NCBI GenBank assembly: GCA_029204225.1
Contig: CM055102.1
Location: 45,320,984 to 45,384,983, forward strand
From: Diphasiastrum complanatum
Lineage: Eukaryota; Streptophyta; Lycopodiopsida; Lycopodiales; Lycopodiaceae
Length of the DNA: 64,000 bases
Direction: 5' to 3'
Positions 43,132 to 58,318 of the stretch are shown piece by piece. Position 1 is the first letter of the stretch. Each line of letters starts with the position of its first letter. The notes under the pieces were generated by a model. That model was given only the letters and a program-made list of their open reading frames with translations. It made no database searches and was not told the origin of the DNA. Both the position numbers and the translations under genes were made by a program.

Positions 43132-44170
43132 GTGTTGCAATCAGAGATTTTGCAGTTGTTGAAAAAGTCAAGGGGTGAAGGAGGAAGCTTAAATTATAGT
43201 CTCACTTTGCAACCATCTACAACAATTAGAAAACTACCACAATTTAGCACTTGCTTGGAGTTTTTTCCTGAGATCAGTCTTCTAAAGTTTTATGAATATT
43301 GCAAAAATATCATACAACAAAATCTTGGAAGAAACAAGCCTACATTGGTAGCAACAATGGCAGTTACAGTGATTGAAGTTGGACCACATCATTCAAATCG
43401 AGACATTATTCAAATTATGGAGTAAGCATTTACTAGAGTGCTATTGCATAATTTTAATTTTTACATGTACTTCATAAAAAACAACTACGTGTTTTTGGTT
43501 TTTTTCCAGATAACCTTTTGGTCGTCTTGTAGAGCTGATTACAAAAAAACTGTTGATGCATTTCGTGAGAAAGGAAGAACTATTTATTGCCTGAGAAATT
43601 TGGGCATTTTAAAAAAGCCAAATCCACCACAATTGTGTTTGTTAGACCAAACAATCATTTGCGACATTCCACAAGGTCCGATCACCGAAAAATTGGAAAG
43701 AGTCTTTGAAACACATGCTAAAACAAAGGTGATCAACAATGAGGTACTTTTAAGAGTATTCCTTTTGTCGTACTTAATATCGTTGTCTACCACACAAAGA
43801 GCAAACCAAATGACAATTGGATTGATATTTTAGGTTGAAGGAACATTGGTAGTGACTGGAATCAATCAAAGTTTATACGAGATCATCTGCTCAAATTGCA
43901 AAATTTCAAACTTCGTAAACAAAGAAAGCTCAACATATTGTTGTCTCTATCAGAAAGAAACAACCGCAATAAAAAATTGGAAATTTACGAGCAAAGGTTG
44001 TGAAATTGGACGGCTCTTCAATTGATGTCACTTCAAAGGATACATGGATTGATTCAATTTTGGAGCTAGGAACATCATTTATACGGTTCTTAGAAGGCGA
44101 TAAAAAAGGACTACGTTCAAAACTTATGCAAGGGATGTCAAATGCAGATTTTGCACAAATGCTAGTGGTA
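43132..44170 (+). other. unrecognised ORF fragments, possible zinc-ribbon/OB-type protein
   Basis: Open pieces 43132-43425 and 43438-43833 continue with frameshifts to 44170. Seen: LNYSLTLQPSTTIRKLPQF, NLGRNKPTLVATMAVTVIEV, YKKTVDAFREKGRTIYCLRN, QTIICDIPQGPITEKLERVF, YEIICSNCKISNFVNKESS, KVVKLDGSSIDVTSKDTWID, RSKLMQGMSNADFAQML. A CxxC followed by a YCC and then a beta-like KVVxLDGSS stretch recalls replication-protein-A-like domains that plant Helitrons carry, but this is weak. Intron-like gaps occur (for example around 43426-43510). I cannot name it. Confidence 0.35.
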
Positions 44171-44449
44171 TAATCATTGGTTTTGATAGATTAAGTTAAT
44201 AGCAAAGACGATGACAATTAGTCCTAGTAGATGAAAGCAAATATTGAATAAACAGCTAGATTATGTATATAGTCAATTCAATTGTCAAGATTTTGTTGTT
44301 TTTTTCTTAGCTCCGAAGATAGTATTTTATCTTTTACAACCACAAGGATCAGCAGTATTTGCACAAATGACTATGGACCAAAAGACTATATAGATTCTGA
44401 ATTTTTATTTATTTATAGATCCTGAATTTTCAATGTCTTTTCATTTCTA

Positions 44450-46395
44450 TTGAATCATCATATTCCATCGAACAATATTCGAGCAAATGTTGTGCAATGC
44501 TTTTTGCTAAGTTTAAGAGAAAATGATTGTGATGCTACAATTTGGAAAGAACAATACAAAGATGATCCAATTTTAAAAATCCAATATGAGCAAATCACAT
44601 CATTCGAAACAAACATAAATTTAAACTTCTTACCAACAACGACAATCAATCGCCAATACAATGTGACAGCTTTTGTTTGTTTTAATTTTGCAAATGCATG
44701 AATTATAGGTTAGTAGTATATCATTGTGAAACTGATTCAACAACAACAATTTGAAAAATTGTGACATGCATCAATCCAATTCGAACAATGCAAATCATCA
44801 TTATACAAACAAATACTGACAACAAAGTAGAAGTATATCCTTGGAAAGAACCAAGAACAACCAAAGAACCGCGTGTCACGGCAAACAACAAAAAATGAAA
44901 GCGATACAAATGGACAAAAACAATGAAACAAAATCTACACTATCTAATAAATACCACTTGCCACAAATGTCGATTGTTAACGAATTTAAACAACTCCATC
45001 AAGACTCAGAACTATCAAACAACAACATCATTTACTACTTGAGAAAGTACATAAAAACAAATGAATATCATCAACTATTAAACGAAGCGAAAAACACAAT
45101 AATAAATGCACTTACCACTTTTAGTGAGGAAGAAATATCTATTGAAGATTTCATAAAACCATGGAGGAAATTCCAAGAAAATTGCAAAGTACAAAGAAAG
45201 AATCAACGATTCTCCTAGAACAAGATGCATTTGTTGTAATAGATTATTATTCAATTTCCAAGACTGTACTTTGACAGAGAGAGCAATCAATTACTTAGAA
45301 AAATCAAAATTATTTGACGAAAAACAAATAACTGACATTCATGTACAAAAAATATGCAAATCTTGCAAAGCTACAATATCAAAAGAAATGATGCCTGAAT
45401 ATGCATCACCAATGAAGTATTTCAGCAATAAGTCATTGAGCAAAGTAAATGAACTCAATGACTTAGAAGAATGATTGGTATCACCACGGGTTGCATTCTC
45501 ACAAATAATAGATCTCTCATTTGAAGGACAGTTGGGCATTAGCGGAAGTATTGTCAATGTCGCTGCAAATCTAGATCAATTGCAAAATGTGCTACCAAGA
45601 TTCATGGACGAAAGTGCCTCTGTAGTTGATGCATTATGACGCAAAATGCAATACAAGTTTGTTGTAAGACCAATGATATTGATGCAAGCTTTGCAACAAT
45701 TATGCGATACGCCATTATACAAGGAATGCAAAGTGAAAATCCATAATGACTGGATAATGCATTTTTACGAATATATAAAACATGACACAAAAGAAGGTGA
45801 AACTATGCAAACAAACACTTATGAAGATGATAGAAATGAAGTTGATGATGAAGATTTGGAAACAGACACTGTCATTCAGAATTTCACAACTGCCCAACAA
45901 GTGGTGGATTATGAAAATTGTTACAAAGCAATCGCTCCATGCGAGGGTCAGAATCCAATAGGACTATATCAAGATACTTGTAGCGAAGAACCAAACTTTC
46001 CAACATTGTTTTATGGACACAAGAAAGATGTTGATGAGCAACAGGCTCCCATACCAAAAAATCGCCAAATGGGAGATCTTACATTCTGAACACAAATTTT
46101 CACAACACATACCCAACATCTTCTACAAAGCAATCAAAATATTGATACATCAAGTACTATCAGCAATATGGATACCCTTGCGAAAAGGTGCAATGAAACA
46201 CCATCCAGCATTAACTGTAGAAACCGTATCTCAAGACACAAACATAGAACAAATATTGCATTCAAAAATAGGATATCAAGACTTTCCAAGCATGCGCACT
46301 TCTCCAAATCACAAACACCTCCTTAAACACATGTATTTGCAATGATGCGTCAACTCGGCCCTCCAACATTTTTTATCACACTTTCATGCGCCAAA
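44450..46395 (+). pseudogene. Helitron RepHel N-terminal region, truncated inside Rep
   Basis: Pieces with frameshifts: KKSKLFDEKQ region with a preceding CNRLLF, ICKSCKATISKEMMP (CxxC), LSKVNELNDLEE then LVSPRVAFSQI and GQLGISGSIVNVAANL (the conserved Helitron N-terminal domain, DUF6570 type), VLPRFMDES, PCEGQNPIGLYQD, EEPNFPTLFYG. At 46340-46395 one frame reads FAMMRQLGPPTFFITLSCAK, the start of the Rep domain. The HUH and YxxY motifs and helicase are absent; the next bases are unrelated. RepHel drives rolling-circle transposition. This copy is dead. Confidence 0.85.
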
Positions 46396-47026
46396 GCTTC
46401 CTCCATTATATATTACTGGATCTATTTTAATTAGTGATTTGCTAGGCAGTTGGTTTTGAGTAATTAGCTTACTATTTTAAGTTTTACTTTGCTATTGGGT
46501 AACTAAATTCATTTTTGCCATTCTACGATATTATTTTAAATACGTAATGGATTCTTTGTGCTGATTACGCCCAGTTTTTGGGCTTTTTAAAAAGCATAAA
46601 ATGTCACTGAATTTTTTTTAAAAAATTATAAAATTCTGAAGCACATTCCAAACGCACGTCAGACTGTGCGTCAGTCCGCGTCAGACTGCCACATGGCAGT
46701 TTCTCATTGGTCCAAAAAAAACCATAGTGCTAATTATGCTTTGTAAATGACATGTGGAAAAGTCAAAGACTCCATTACGCAATAGAAGGAGCACAGGCCC
46801 CAAATATTTTTGAAAAGCCGAACCAGGCAGAATGGCCTGTGCCCGGCTCCTTCCATAATACTTTAATCTTCTTGTAGGATCATGGGTTTTCTCATCATTT
46901 TAAATAAAAAGCAGCATATTATTTATTATTCCTATATAGTATATGCTACAAAAGCAAAAGCAAAAGCACTCTAAAAGCAACCTTAAAAAAAACGGGCGCG
47001 CGATATATCTCAGTCTCATTCTCATT

Positions 47027-47031
<5 letters not shown>
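46396..47031. other. gene-free stretch with small inverted repeats
   Basis: Contains three CGTCAGACTG/CGTCAGTC words near 46656-46690 and an inverted pair GGAGCACAGGCC (46789-46800) with GGCCTGTGCCCGGCTCC (46833-46849). No gene seen. Confidence 0.55.

Positions 47032-47081
<50 letters not shown>
47032..47081. repeat. (CT)n microsatellite
   Basis: About 50 bp of CT repeat, preceded by TCTCATTCTCATTCTCATT. Confidence 0.97.
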
Positions 47082-47084
<3 letters not shown>

Positions 47085-47260
47085 CCAGCAACGCATGTAT
47101 CGATCGATCCGGACAACACCCAAATGCCCATGAGCAAAAATTCTGTGCATAGAGCCATGGTTGATGACAAGGCCATTATCTGACGCAAGGCGCTGCAGAG
47201 AAGAAGAATTAGCAGGAAAAAAGTGTGAGCCCAAGCTGGCAAGAAAGAGGGGGCTCAGCA

Positions 47261-47662
47261 TCAAACCAAGCTAGCTGCTAGCCCAATCCTGCCCAGAGGT
47301 ATGTAATCTACAATGACCTCGTTGTCTGGGAGTTCTGATTTTGCAGATATGTTTGGATAGGCTTCGTGATCATCGACAAAGGGGTCTAGAGAATTGAAAT
47401 TTTTTATGCTGCCTGAAGAAGTGCTGCTTCTTGGAGTCATAATTGCACTGCGCTTCAGCGGCTTACTGCCGCAGCTCCTACAAACAAAGAATTGAGCTCT
47501 TATCTTCCAATTGCAAACGCTTCTGCACAAACCATTCACTAAGTGGAACTCCCCATCACCATCGGACTGCTTGGCACTGATTTGCTGCGCCTGTGTTGCA
47601 AGAGGAGAGAACACAATTTGTCTGTCCACCCCTTCCTCTTGCTCCTGCTGCTTCTGATCCAC
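47261..47662 (-). CDS. hypothetical ORF, possible exon
   Basis: 133 codons open, starting MDQKQQEQEEGVDRQ. It contains SVCNWKIRAQFFVCRSCGSK (Cys-rich), a Ser-rich stretch SAIMTPRSSTSSGSIKNF, and an acidic end DPFVDDHEAYPN...VIVDYIPLG. Base composition is richer in G and C than the surroundings. No family recognised. It may be the last exon of a gene whose other exons are not evident; the opposite strand also has an open frame (47543-48013), which lowers confidence. Confidence 0.35.
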   Translation of the reverse strand: MDQKQQEQEEGVDRQIVFSPLATQAQQISAKQSDGDGEFHLVNGLCRSVCNWKIRAQFFVCRSCGSKPLKRSAIMTPRSSTSSGSIKNFNSLDPFVDDHEAYPNISAKSELPDNEVIVDYIPLGRIGLAASLV

Positions 47663-47769
47663 CTGTTTTTGTTGCTTCTTGTTTCACGTACCCAAAAGTG
47701 CATGGATGTCAAAGACACATTGACCGCACTTCCTACGCCTTTTACAACAGAAAACAACAACATCAATTG

Positions 47770-48615
47770 CCTAACGAAAACAATACCATCATCAATTGCC
47801 TACAGAAAACAGCGGCAAGCACTGCGCTGCGCTTTCCACGGTAGCAAATTACAGCATGAATTGCCATGCCAAACTCAAACACAAAGCCAAATTGTACTCC
47901 ACAATATCAATACAAACATCTACTCTACACAACGAAAAACGACATGGAAACTAAGAGCTCACTTGTGCAATCTGCAGGCAGAGTGGAAACTTGCAACTGG
48001 CCTTATTTCATAGTCTTATTTTGGATGCAGAAATTAAATACATTAGGCTATCTGGGAAAACATACTGATCACCATAAAAATACTGCAAGTAATACATAAA
48101 AACACTCCAAGCAATACATATCTGATGATCACATAATCAATCAAAAGACCTAGAAACTTCATAGCCACGTGTGAGGGGAGTGCTGAATATGCAATTGTGG
48201 CGACTACTATGATTCGAGATCTAAGCCAGTCAGGTAGAAGGCTGGGAAGAACACATAACACTAATAGATTAGATAGTATAAATATTCAAACTGTAACTAA
48301 TTAGCATCAATCGATATAAGAAATTGATTGACGTAGATTCTAAAGCTATGTATTTTTTCATTGTTCCTTAGTCTGCTACATAGTGTATGTCAGAATCAAT
48401 ATGAATTATATTAAATAATGTATGTAATTTTTCTTATCAGATTTGTAAGGTTTCAGATATTTTAGTACTTATGTATTGAAAGTTGCTATCAGGGTTTTGG
48501 AAGGCTAGGTGATGCAGCAATAAGACACGTAGTTAGCAATCAGCTTACGATTCTTGAGAACTGTATCCATTCGATCCTGCAAGAGAAGGAGATTAGAGAA
48601 CAACAAGGAAGAGAT
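47770..48615. other. upstream region of the MADS gene
   Basis: No second gene is supported here. Directly before the MADS start codon is a purine-rich stretch (GAGAAGGAGATTAGAGAACAACAAGG is its core, 48584-48610), suitable as 5' UTR. No TATA box can be placed with confidence. Confidence 0.4.
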
Positions 48616-51600
48616 ATGGGGCGTGCCAAGCTATGTATCAAAAGGCGAGAAACAATGTCCGCCAGAAATGCAACGTTTTCAAAACGAAACGACGGACTGA
48701 TGAAGAAATCTTTTGAATTGGCGACACTTTGCGACACAGATGTGCTTGCCATCACTCATTCACCATCCGGCAAGATTTTCACGTTTCCCAACGTGGGCAA
48801 CAAAAGGTATTAATGTTCTTCCTCTTGTTTAATTCTTCCTAGATTCTGTATGATTGCTACAACCGGTTAAAACTTGAAAATCTTGTCTTTCTTGTCTTGT
48901 CTGAAACAACCTCAAATTTCTTTGTGTACACTCCCATTTACTTCTCTATCTTGGGAACATGCTCCCTTAAATCCTCCTCAAATCAAATTTCTTTCTGTAC
49001 AATCCCATTAACTTCTCTATATATCTTGGGAAGATGCTCCCTTAACTTCTCACATCAAATTTCTTTCTTTACACTCCCACTTACTTCTCTATCTTGGGAA
49101 GATGCTCCCTTAAATTCTTCTCAAATTCTTAATGGACTTGAGCCTGGAGCTCTCCAAACCCTCCATAAACCCTCCATCAAGTTTCCCTTTGATATCCTAC
49201 ATCTTTCAATGGATGTAGGCTTTTGAAAAATCATGCCTTCTAAACCCTTCAACTCAAAAATTTTAAAAAATCATGCATTCTAAACCCTTCAACTCAAAAA
49301 TGTTAAAAAATCATGCCTTCTAAACCCTTCAACTCAAAAATGTTAAAAAATCATGCCTTCTAAGCCCTTTAACTCAAAAATGTTGCATTCTAAAATCATA
49401 CAACTATCAAAGATTGTAGATTATTATAGTAGTTAGCCTTGTTAAAGAATAGTGCATTAAATGAAACTATTTTTTATTTCCTGAATTATATTCATCATAA
49501 TAAAAAAATTCAAAATTTTCAAACATACTTGGCATCCAACTATTTTTCTTGGGCATGAACCTAGCCCGCTCCAACAATAATTTTCATGGTACAATGTGTT
49601 ATAAGGTTAGAAATTAGCCACATATCAATATGTTTACGGTTATAACTTATATAAAAAATTGTGCAAAAGGTCCGCATCTGCAAGGTCTAAGAACTTCCCA
49701 ACAGTTCCAGAATTATAATGATCTACATGCATCCCATATATCCAAAAGCCAACAATTTAGAATCTTACATATGTTTGAGTAAACGTACAATTTCCTACAA
49801 AATCAAAATTCTATCGATTTTTTAAAAGTCAACATCATGCATTATATCTCTGATGTCGTCTTTTTAGCAAATTCATTCCTAGACTATGCCGGTTTTCCCG
49901 AGCACTGACTTGAGGCCTTTTTGTGATTCTACACTGTGTGCATTCATCATTTTCAGAACTGTCTTGTAAGCTACTTTATTGTGGCCAAGATTTTTTTTAA
50001 ATCTTTATAACTTGTATACCCATCATATTGGAAATCAATTGGAAAAGGTGGTGAACAAGCAAAATGGGCAACTAGACTTCTCATACTTAAAGCAATGGAA
50101 CAATCCTTTAAATTTGAAAGTCTACTGGTTTAAATACGTATTGGTCTATCGCATGTAATTCCCTAAATTATCGCATGTGAATAAACACATTAGTAGCAAA
50201 AAAATAATTCTTTATAAGCGTCAAACCATTAAAAAAAACTATTATATGATACACACTTCATGATTGCAAGCATCGTAATGCCAAGTGCTCAGGTTTGCTT
50301 TGTGTTTTGAAAGCAACTTCATGAGCAGAATATCCATTCACTTTTCTCTCTCCTCCGGAATCTATCATTCTCTCTCTACAACGTGCATTCTCTCTCTAGG
50401 AATTGTGTGTCTTGGCATTACGTCGTGGAAGGACCGAGGACCTCGAGCCTTCCTTGCAAGTCGAGGCCTTGCCCTCGGGCTCTTGCCCTCGGGCAAGGGC
50501 CCTCCCTGCAAGGCCCTCGGTCAGGGCATTCCACCATACAAACATCATCAAGATTTTTAAATGCATCAATTTATTAGCTAGAATGATAACTGCTTTAGCT
50601 CTATACTAGAGTTATATATTATGGTTACTTGCCTTAAAAATACATTAAGCTAATGATGTTGAGCTATAAATTAATGTATATTTTTAGGTGAAGACATTGG
50701 GTTTTGATTTTTATTTAAAAACTCACAAACAGCCAGTTAATAGGAGAACGATACAATTGTAATTGAGATAAAAGTTGAAAATTATGACTCTTTTTATTTA
50801 TATCAAAATTTGAGCTATATTTTGATTTGATTATGTATTATTTTGATAGCTTTGAAGATGTGATTAAGCGATATGCAGATATGCCAAAAGAAGAAAAGAA
50901 AAGAAGGTACATATCTTGATAGAAGTTCCATGAATATTATTTTTTTGGTAGACTTCATTTCCAAGTGCTAATTGAGAATTCATATTTTGGGTAAGAAAAG
51001 AAAAAGCCTCGATGAGATTATTGACGTGGCTACCTTTTCTTGTTTTGCATATTTGCAATGATGATTTTTGCAACAACAATTGATGATCAAGCAGAAAGAG
51101 AGAGAGTTTGGAAGTAAGCAACTCATTATCATATTTTCATCATGAAAATTTCTAGCGTTGTTTGAAGTTTCATAGATTGTTATCTTGATTTGAATCTTTA
51201 AATACATCTTCAAACATTTTCAATCATGAAAAGGTTTTTAAATGTTATGTGCTATTCTTGATTTATGATCTAATGTGTATGCAGGCTTTACTTAGAATCA
51301 ACCAAAATTATGCCCAAGAATCTGAATCACCAATGGAAGAAGCATGGTAATTGGTGACTTATGTTAGCAAGACAAGTTCAGCCAAATTGAATCGATCATG
51401 CCACAATAACATTCTTGTGGGTGCTAGAAAGATGATCAAATTTTAACAAAAGGGAAGGTTATTATGTTAGTGCAATTTGTGGTGATTAATTAAATGAGCA
51501 CTAGTATTGGTGCCATTGAACATGGCCAACCAAGTTTTTTAACTAACTATGAGGTTGTATTCTAATGCAATACCTTTATTAGGAGTAGTCCAAGTTCAGG

Positions 51601-54502
51601 TGAAAGTGAAGTTGCAAGATTGCATCAAGACAATGTGGAGCTGGTAAGCAATTCTTATATGCACGAAATCTAACGAGAAAGTTTCCCATTGAAATTTTAG
51701 GTCCTATATTTATTATCAATCTTAATGATCTATCTAGCTTGTGAGACTAGATTTTCATGCTCATCTATAAAATTTCAATAAAGTTCATAACATTGTCTTC
51801 TATCAAGCTCCATGAACCATACTTGTCTTTTAGTATGAGGATTTTGTACTTATGGACATAGGTGGTTGCTTTTGTGAGTATACATTTTCAAATGTGTGTG
51901 TGTGTGTGTGTGTGTTATCATTTTAATTTGATTGCATTCTTACTTTGTGCTCATGCTTTAAGGACGTATAGTTTCCTGGTCTTTATAATGTTGCATAGAC
52001 TCATTGACAAAAGAAAGAAAACATATCTTCTTTAAGAAAGGGGTCTTCATGTTGGTGATATTATATCATGTGTGATTTAAACTTTGTAGGATATGATTGA
52101 AAAGGAGATAAAGCGCACTACACATGAATTTGAATATTTGGAACAAAAATTGAGGTAACTTCCATTTACTTTAAGAAGTAGTTATTGTTCCATGGGACTA
52201 GCATTAACATTTGCTCCATTCTTATGCATACCTTTAATTTCAACTATCAAGCGACAATTAGTTTATTTATGAACGTTTTACCAGCTTTGATCATTAATAT
52301 GTGAGTATTTCCAAATGCATCAAATGATGTCATGAAAGTATGATCACTTTTCTTAGGCACACTCTAAAGACAGTCAAAACAAAGTTTAATTAACCTTTCC
52401 AAAGCTGAAATCTATGATCTTCATTGTACCTAATATGATGCCCATAATTTGCCTTGTGAAAATTCTACATTCGAGTAGTTTAGAACAAATCTAACAGAGC
52501 AACATTATACTAAAAGACATTTCAAAGTGATCTTTGTGCACGTTAAAGCACCACTTGATATGCCTATAAAAGGTCAAGTCCTTCAACTTACCTCAGCACG
52601 CTCCATCAAACAATAAAACTCATAGCTGGAATTAAATTTTATGCTTTGAACAGCTCAAAACAACACTTGTCATAATATTGATTATGTTATGAAGATAGAA
52701 TATTGCCTTTTATTGCTAAACTCTTTTTTCATGGTTGCATTTTTTATGGGTTTAGGGTTTAGGTTTAAAAATGAAAGGCAATTTTGTTCTCCCTTAGTGA
52801 TTGTCTCCCTTACAAACCCTTGTAGAAAGAGAAAAATTTGTAGTCATGCAGGTTGAGCAACCCATAGAATAAATTTTGTTTGGTAATTTATCTCAAAGAC
52901 ATTCTAGACTTAGCAATGAAGGTGGGAGAAAGCTAAAAAGCAACAATGTAATATGTTCAACTAGTTGAAAGTTGACTTCCATCTCTTTAGTACACTAGGT
53001 ATTTTATTGTGGCATCCTATGCAAGAACTACCAGAAAATTAACCTACCATGCAATTTGAACCACCCTTATAAGCCTGGAACCACTAATAAGTGCTAGGCC
53101 ACAAACAAACCCTTATGACACCTTATTGTGAGGAAAGAGGACTTACCTTGAAACCAAGACATGCAAGGAAATGTGTTGAGAGATAAGTGAAATTTGGGGC
53201 TTGAATTTGATGATATCTAAACTATACCAATATTATCTTTGATCTGGTTTGGTTTGAGGAATTTAATAATTATGTTAATGTGCCTTTTATTCACAGAATT
53301 CTCAAAGGAGATGACTATAGCCAAATAGGGACTATGGAGGACCTTGAAGAATTTGAAATAAGGCTTCAATCTATTTTACATATGGTTTTGGAACACAAGG
53401 TACGCATCTTATAATAATGAAGGAAGTTTTCCACATGGATATAACATCGAATCATTATTAAACAAACAATCCATATTTTAGGCAAGAGATTTGATGGTTA
53501 TTAAAGATCATTATAATCATCTCTTTTGTTGTTGCAGAAAAACAAAATGGACCCAATAACTCTCTCTTCCTTGGAGGTAAATCCTTCACTAGATTTGCAT
53601 TTCTAGATTAAGGTGTTTACCTCTACTTTTGTTTATTGTAAATGGTATGTAAACCTAAAGAGACAACTGATGTAAGCATACAAATTATGTATGTGTGGAA
53701 CCCTTAAAGCTCCAAGAATTACATGTGATTAAGGACCCGTCCCATTTGAGATTTATATGGAAGACTAGGGCACTCAAATTTGGCTTTGGAGGTAGGTGCA
53801 TTTTGAATGCTAGTTGACTTGTGGGCAATGTTGACTGATGTTGACCCCTTCTTGTATCATGATGAATCATATTATGGAGTCTTATGTATGCTCCACTGTG
53901 TAGCATTGAGGTAGTTAACAAGGAACTAAAAATATTTCAAAAATAAGCAGCTTCAATTCATTAATAAAATGTTTTCAAGAGCTAGCCCAATCTTGAATAG
54001 CTTAGGCCACACACAAATGTCAACATACCATCGGAACTCATCATAAGAGAGCTTCTTAGATTATTCATGAATCCTTAGTATGTTGAATACTTTTTGAAAA
54101 AGAAAAGAACTTCAATGATGAGGTATATGAGTAGGGATTTAAGACCTATAACCTTCACAAATCTATTGATAAACTTAAGGGTACATTTGTGTGTATGATC
54201 TAAGTAATTTACTTCAAATATATGGAGTATGCATGATGTCGTGCTAATCTTATGAGTTTTTCAATAATTTGAAACATAGATCAATTTTTATTTGTGTAAG
54301 CTTTAATTATATTGATAGAAAATATTAGCTAGACATGGTATTGTGATGCATTTATGTCATAAGAGTTGAACATTCAGCCTTAACACATGGTTGCAAGGTG
54401 TTGTAGGAATTTTTGCTAGGAGAAGCGAGAGGCCAAGATTTTCAGCAAAATGTGCAACATAATGAAGATCACATAATGAGGTGGGAATTCTCGCTATCAT
54501 AA
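48616..54502 (+). CDS. MIKC*-type MADS-box transcription factor
   Basis: Nine exons with GT/AG borders join in frame: 48616-48806, 50850-50906, an inferred 19-bp exon at about 51096-51114, 51285-51346, 51583-51643, 52090-52154, 53297-53399, 53538-53576 and 54407-54502, about 230 residues. Residues 1-60 are the DNA-binding MADS domain (MGRAKLCIKRRE, TFSKRNDGLMKK, LCDTDVLAI, SPSGKIFTF). DSFEDVIKRY-like, ALLRINQ, EVARLHQDNVEL, EFEYLEQKLR, GTMEDLEEFEIRLQSILHMV follow. This matches the I and K regions of MIKC* proteins (AGL66/AGL104 group), which act as dimers, mainly in the gametophyte. KRND replaces the usual KRRN. The end at TAA 54500-54502 assumes no splice at AATGAG/GTGGGA; a longer C-terminus is possible. 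Introns include minisatellites. Confidence 0.85.
48920..49120. repeat. diverged tandem repeat in MADS intron 1
   Basis: Three copies of CTTCTCTATCTTGGGAAGAT-GCTCCCTTAA with flanking TCAAATTTCTTTCT-like sequence, spaced about 65-80 bp. Confidence 0.82.
49221..49385. repeat. 40-bp minisatellite in MADS intron 1
   Basis: Four units with period exactly 40 bp (TCATGCMTTC at 49231, 49271, 49311, 49351), each with TAAACCCTTCAACTCAAAAA. Adjacent units are nearly identical, so the array is fairly young. Confidence 0.95.
50432..50522. repeat. GC-rich fold-back sequence in MADS intron 1
   Basis: A 90-bp island of high GC in an AT-rich intron. Outer arms GACCGAGG and CCTCGGTC are inverted; inside, CTTGCCCTCGGGCAAG forms a near-perfect hairpin and GCCCTCGGGC words repeat. 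It could fold into a stable hairpin in RNA. Confidence 0.8.
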
Positions 54503-55924
54503 GTGAAAAAAAAATGCATGTCCTTATTTTGGTTGAATGTCTCTTCTATTTAGATCTTGAAAAGTAAATGTTCTCTTCTATATTTATGGTTCAACAAAAA
54601 CTTCTCCTCATGATTGCTTTTAATCTAACTCTCAAGTCGCTCATGTAATTCTTTGTTGCACATGCCCAATCATAGTCCTTATTTGATTCTTTATCTCAAA
54701 TGTTATGACTCAATTATGTTTCTGTTCAATGTAATCAAATTATTTGTTTTGTTATATGTTGTTATTGCAATCACCACCATTTCCATCCTATTCAATTCCA
54801 TCCCATTCATTTTTTCCCCTTTGCATTAGAAGATTTTATAATTCATATGAGATACTTACTTGTGTTGGTCTTGCAAATCTTTAGCTCTCTTCATCTTCCA
54901 TGGTAGATTCTGATTCAGTACAATTTCACAACACCTTGAAGAGTTATATTTATCATCACCTTTTCATGTCAAAAAATGATTGGTTGTAAACAGAAAGTTT
55001 GTGTATATATTATTTGGAATCTCAATTTTTGACTACTAGCATACGTAAATTTAATATCTTGAAACACATATGACCTTTTGCTCCATCAAATGATTTGAGG
55101 CTAAGTCACAAGCTAAACATATCGTCTTAGTTTTAGCTAGCATAATGTTGAAGTGAGCAAGCAGGCTGAAGTAGCACCTCTCAAAAAACAAGGAGGATGT
55201 CACATATATGGAAGGAATTGCAGTGATGATCCTTGGAGCTTTCAGAGATTGCTTGTTATTTGTTGAAGCAAGGTGACTCATAGATCTAGCAGCTACTATA
55301 ACAAAGATCCATTAAAGTATTGGGGATTTATCAATGCTCTTTAAAGCAAGGATATCACATGACCTCCCCACTTCTAGATGAATTCTAAAAAATATTTAGT
55401 ACCTATATGTGACGTGATACTTCCTAGATCAAAAGATGTAGACATGTTGGCTCAACCATGTAAACCAAGACAAGTGAAGCTTCCCTTCTCTAGAGACCTC
55501 AAAATTATCAAATTACAAACTTACAAATTCCACCAACTACTTGTGTCCTTGCATGAAAAGGGTCCCATAGTCTATTTCTATCACATTTTGAGAAGTAACG
55601 AAGGAACTTTCAACCTTGTATCACCATTTTTGAGATTGGCAATAAACCTATCCTCAAGTTAGGTGTTGGTGTATCTCATGGAATTGAAACATACTTGTTT
55701 CTCACTAAAAACTTTCAATCAACTTTCGTCAGTCCTCCTAAATATTCTTCATATAATATTTTACTATTAGTGATTCAGACGGAGGTTAAGTAATAAAGAA
55801 CTCTAGTGAAGGTTTTCAGTGATTTTGACTATTTTTGTGAAGGAAAGCTATATCTCTCACCAAAAATCTCAATATTTCTAGGTTAGATTACTTCATCCAA
55901 CCTTCGCCAATCTTATTCATCCAA
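54503..55924. other. gene-free stretch after the MADS gene
   Basis: AT-rich with no convincing coding frame. An open frame at 55378-55662 has no family signature. Additional MADS C-terminal exons could hide here, but I cannot support one. Confidence 0.5.

Positions 55925-58318
<2,394 letters not shown>

Noticed and set aside
47543-48013. 156-codon plus-strand frame
   Set aside because: Antisense to the more plausible minus frame at 47261-47662, low-complexity Leu run, no family.
49221-49385. Regular 40-bp repeats considered as a CRISPR array
   Set aside because: The units are directly adjacent, with no unique spacers, and the DNA is plant nuclear.
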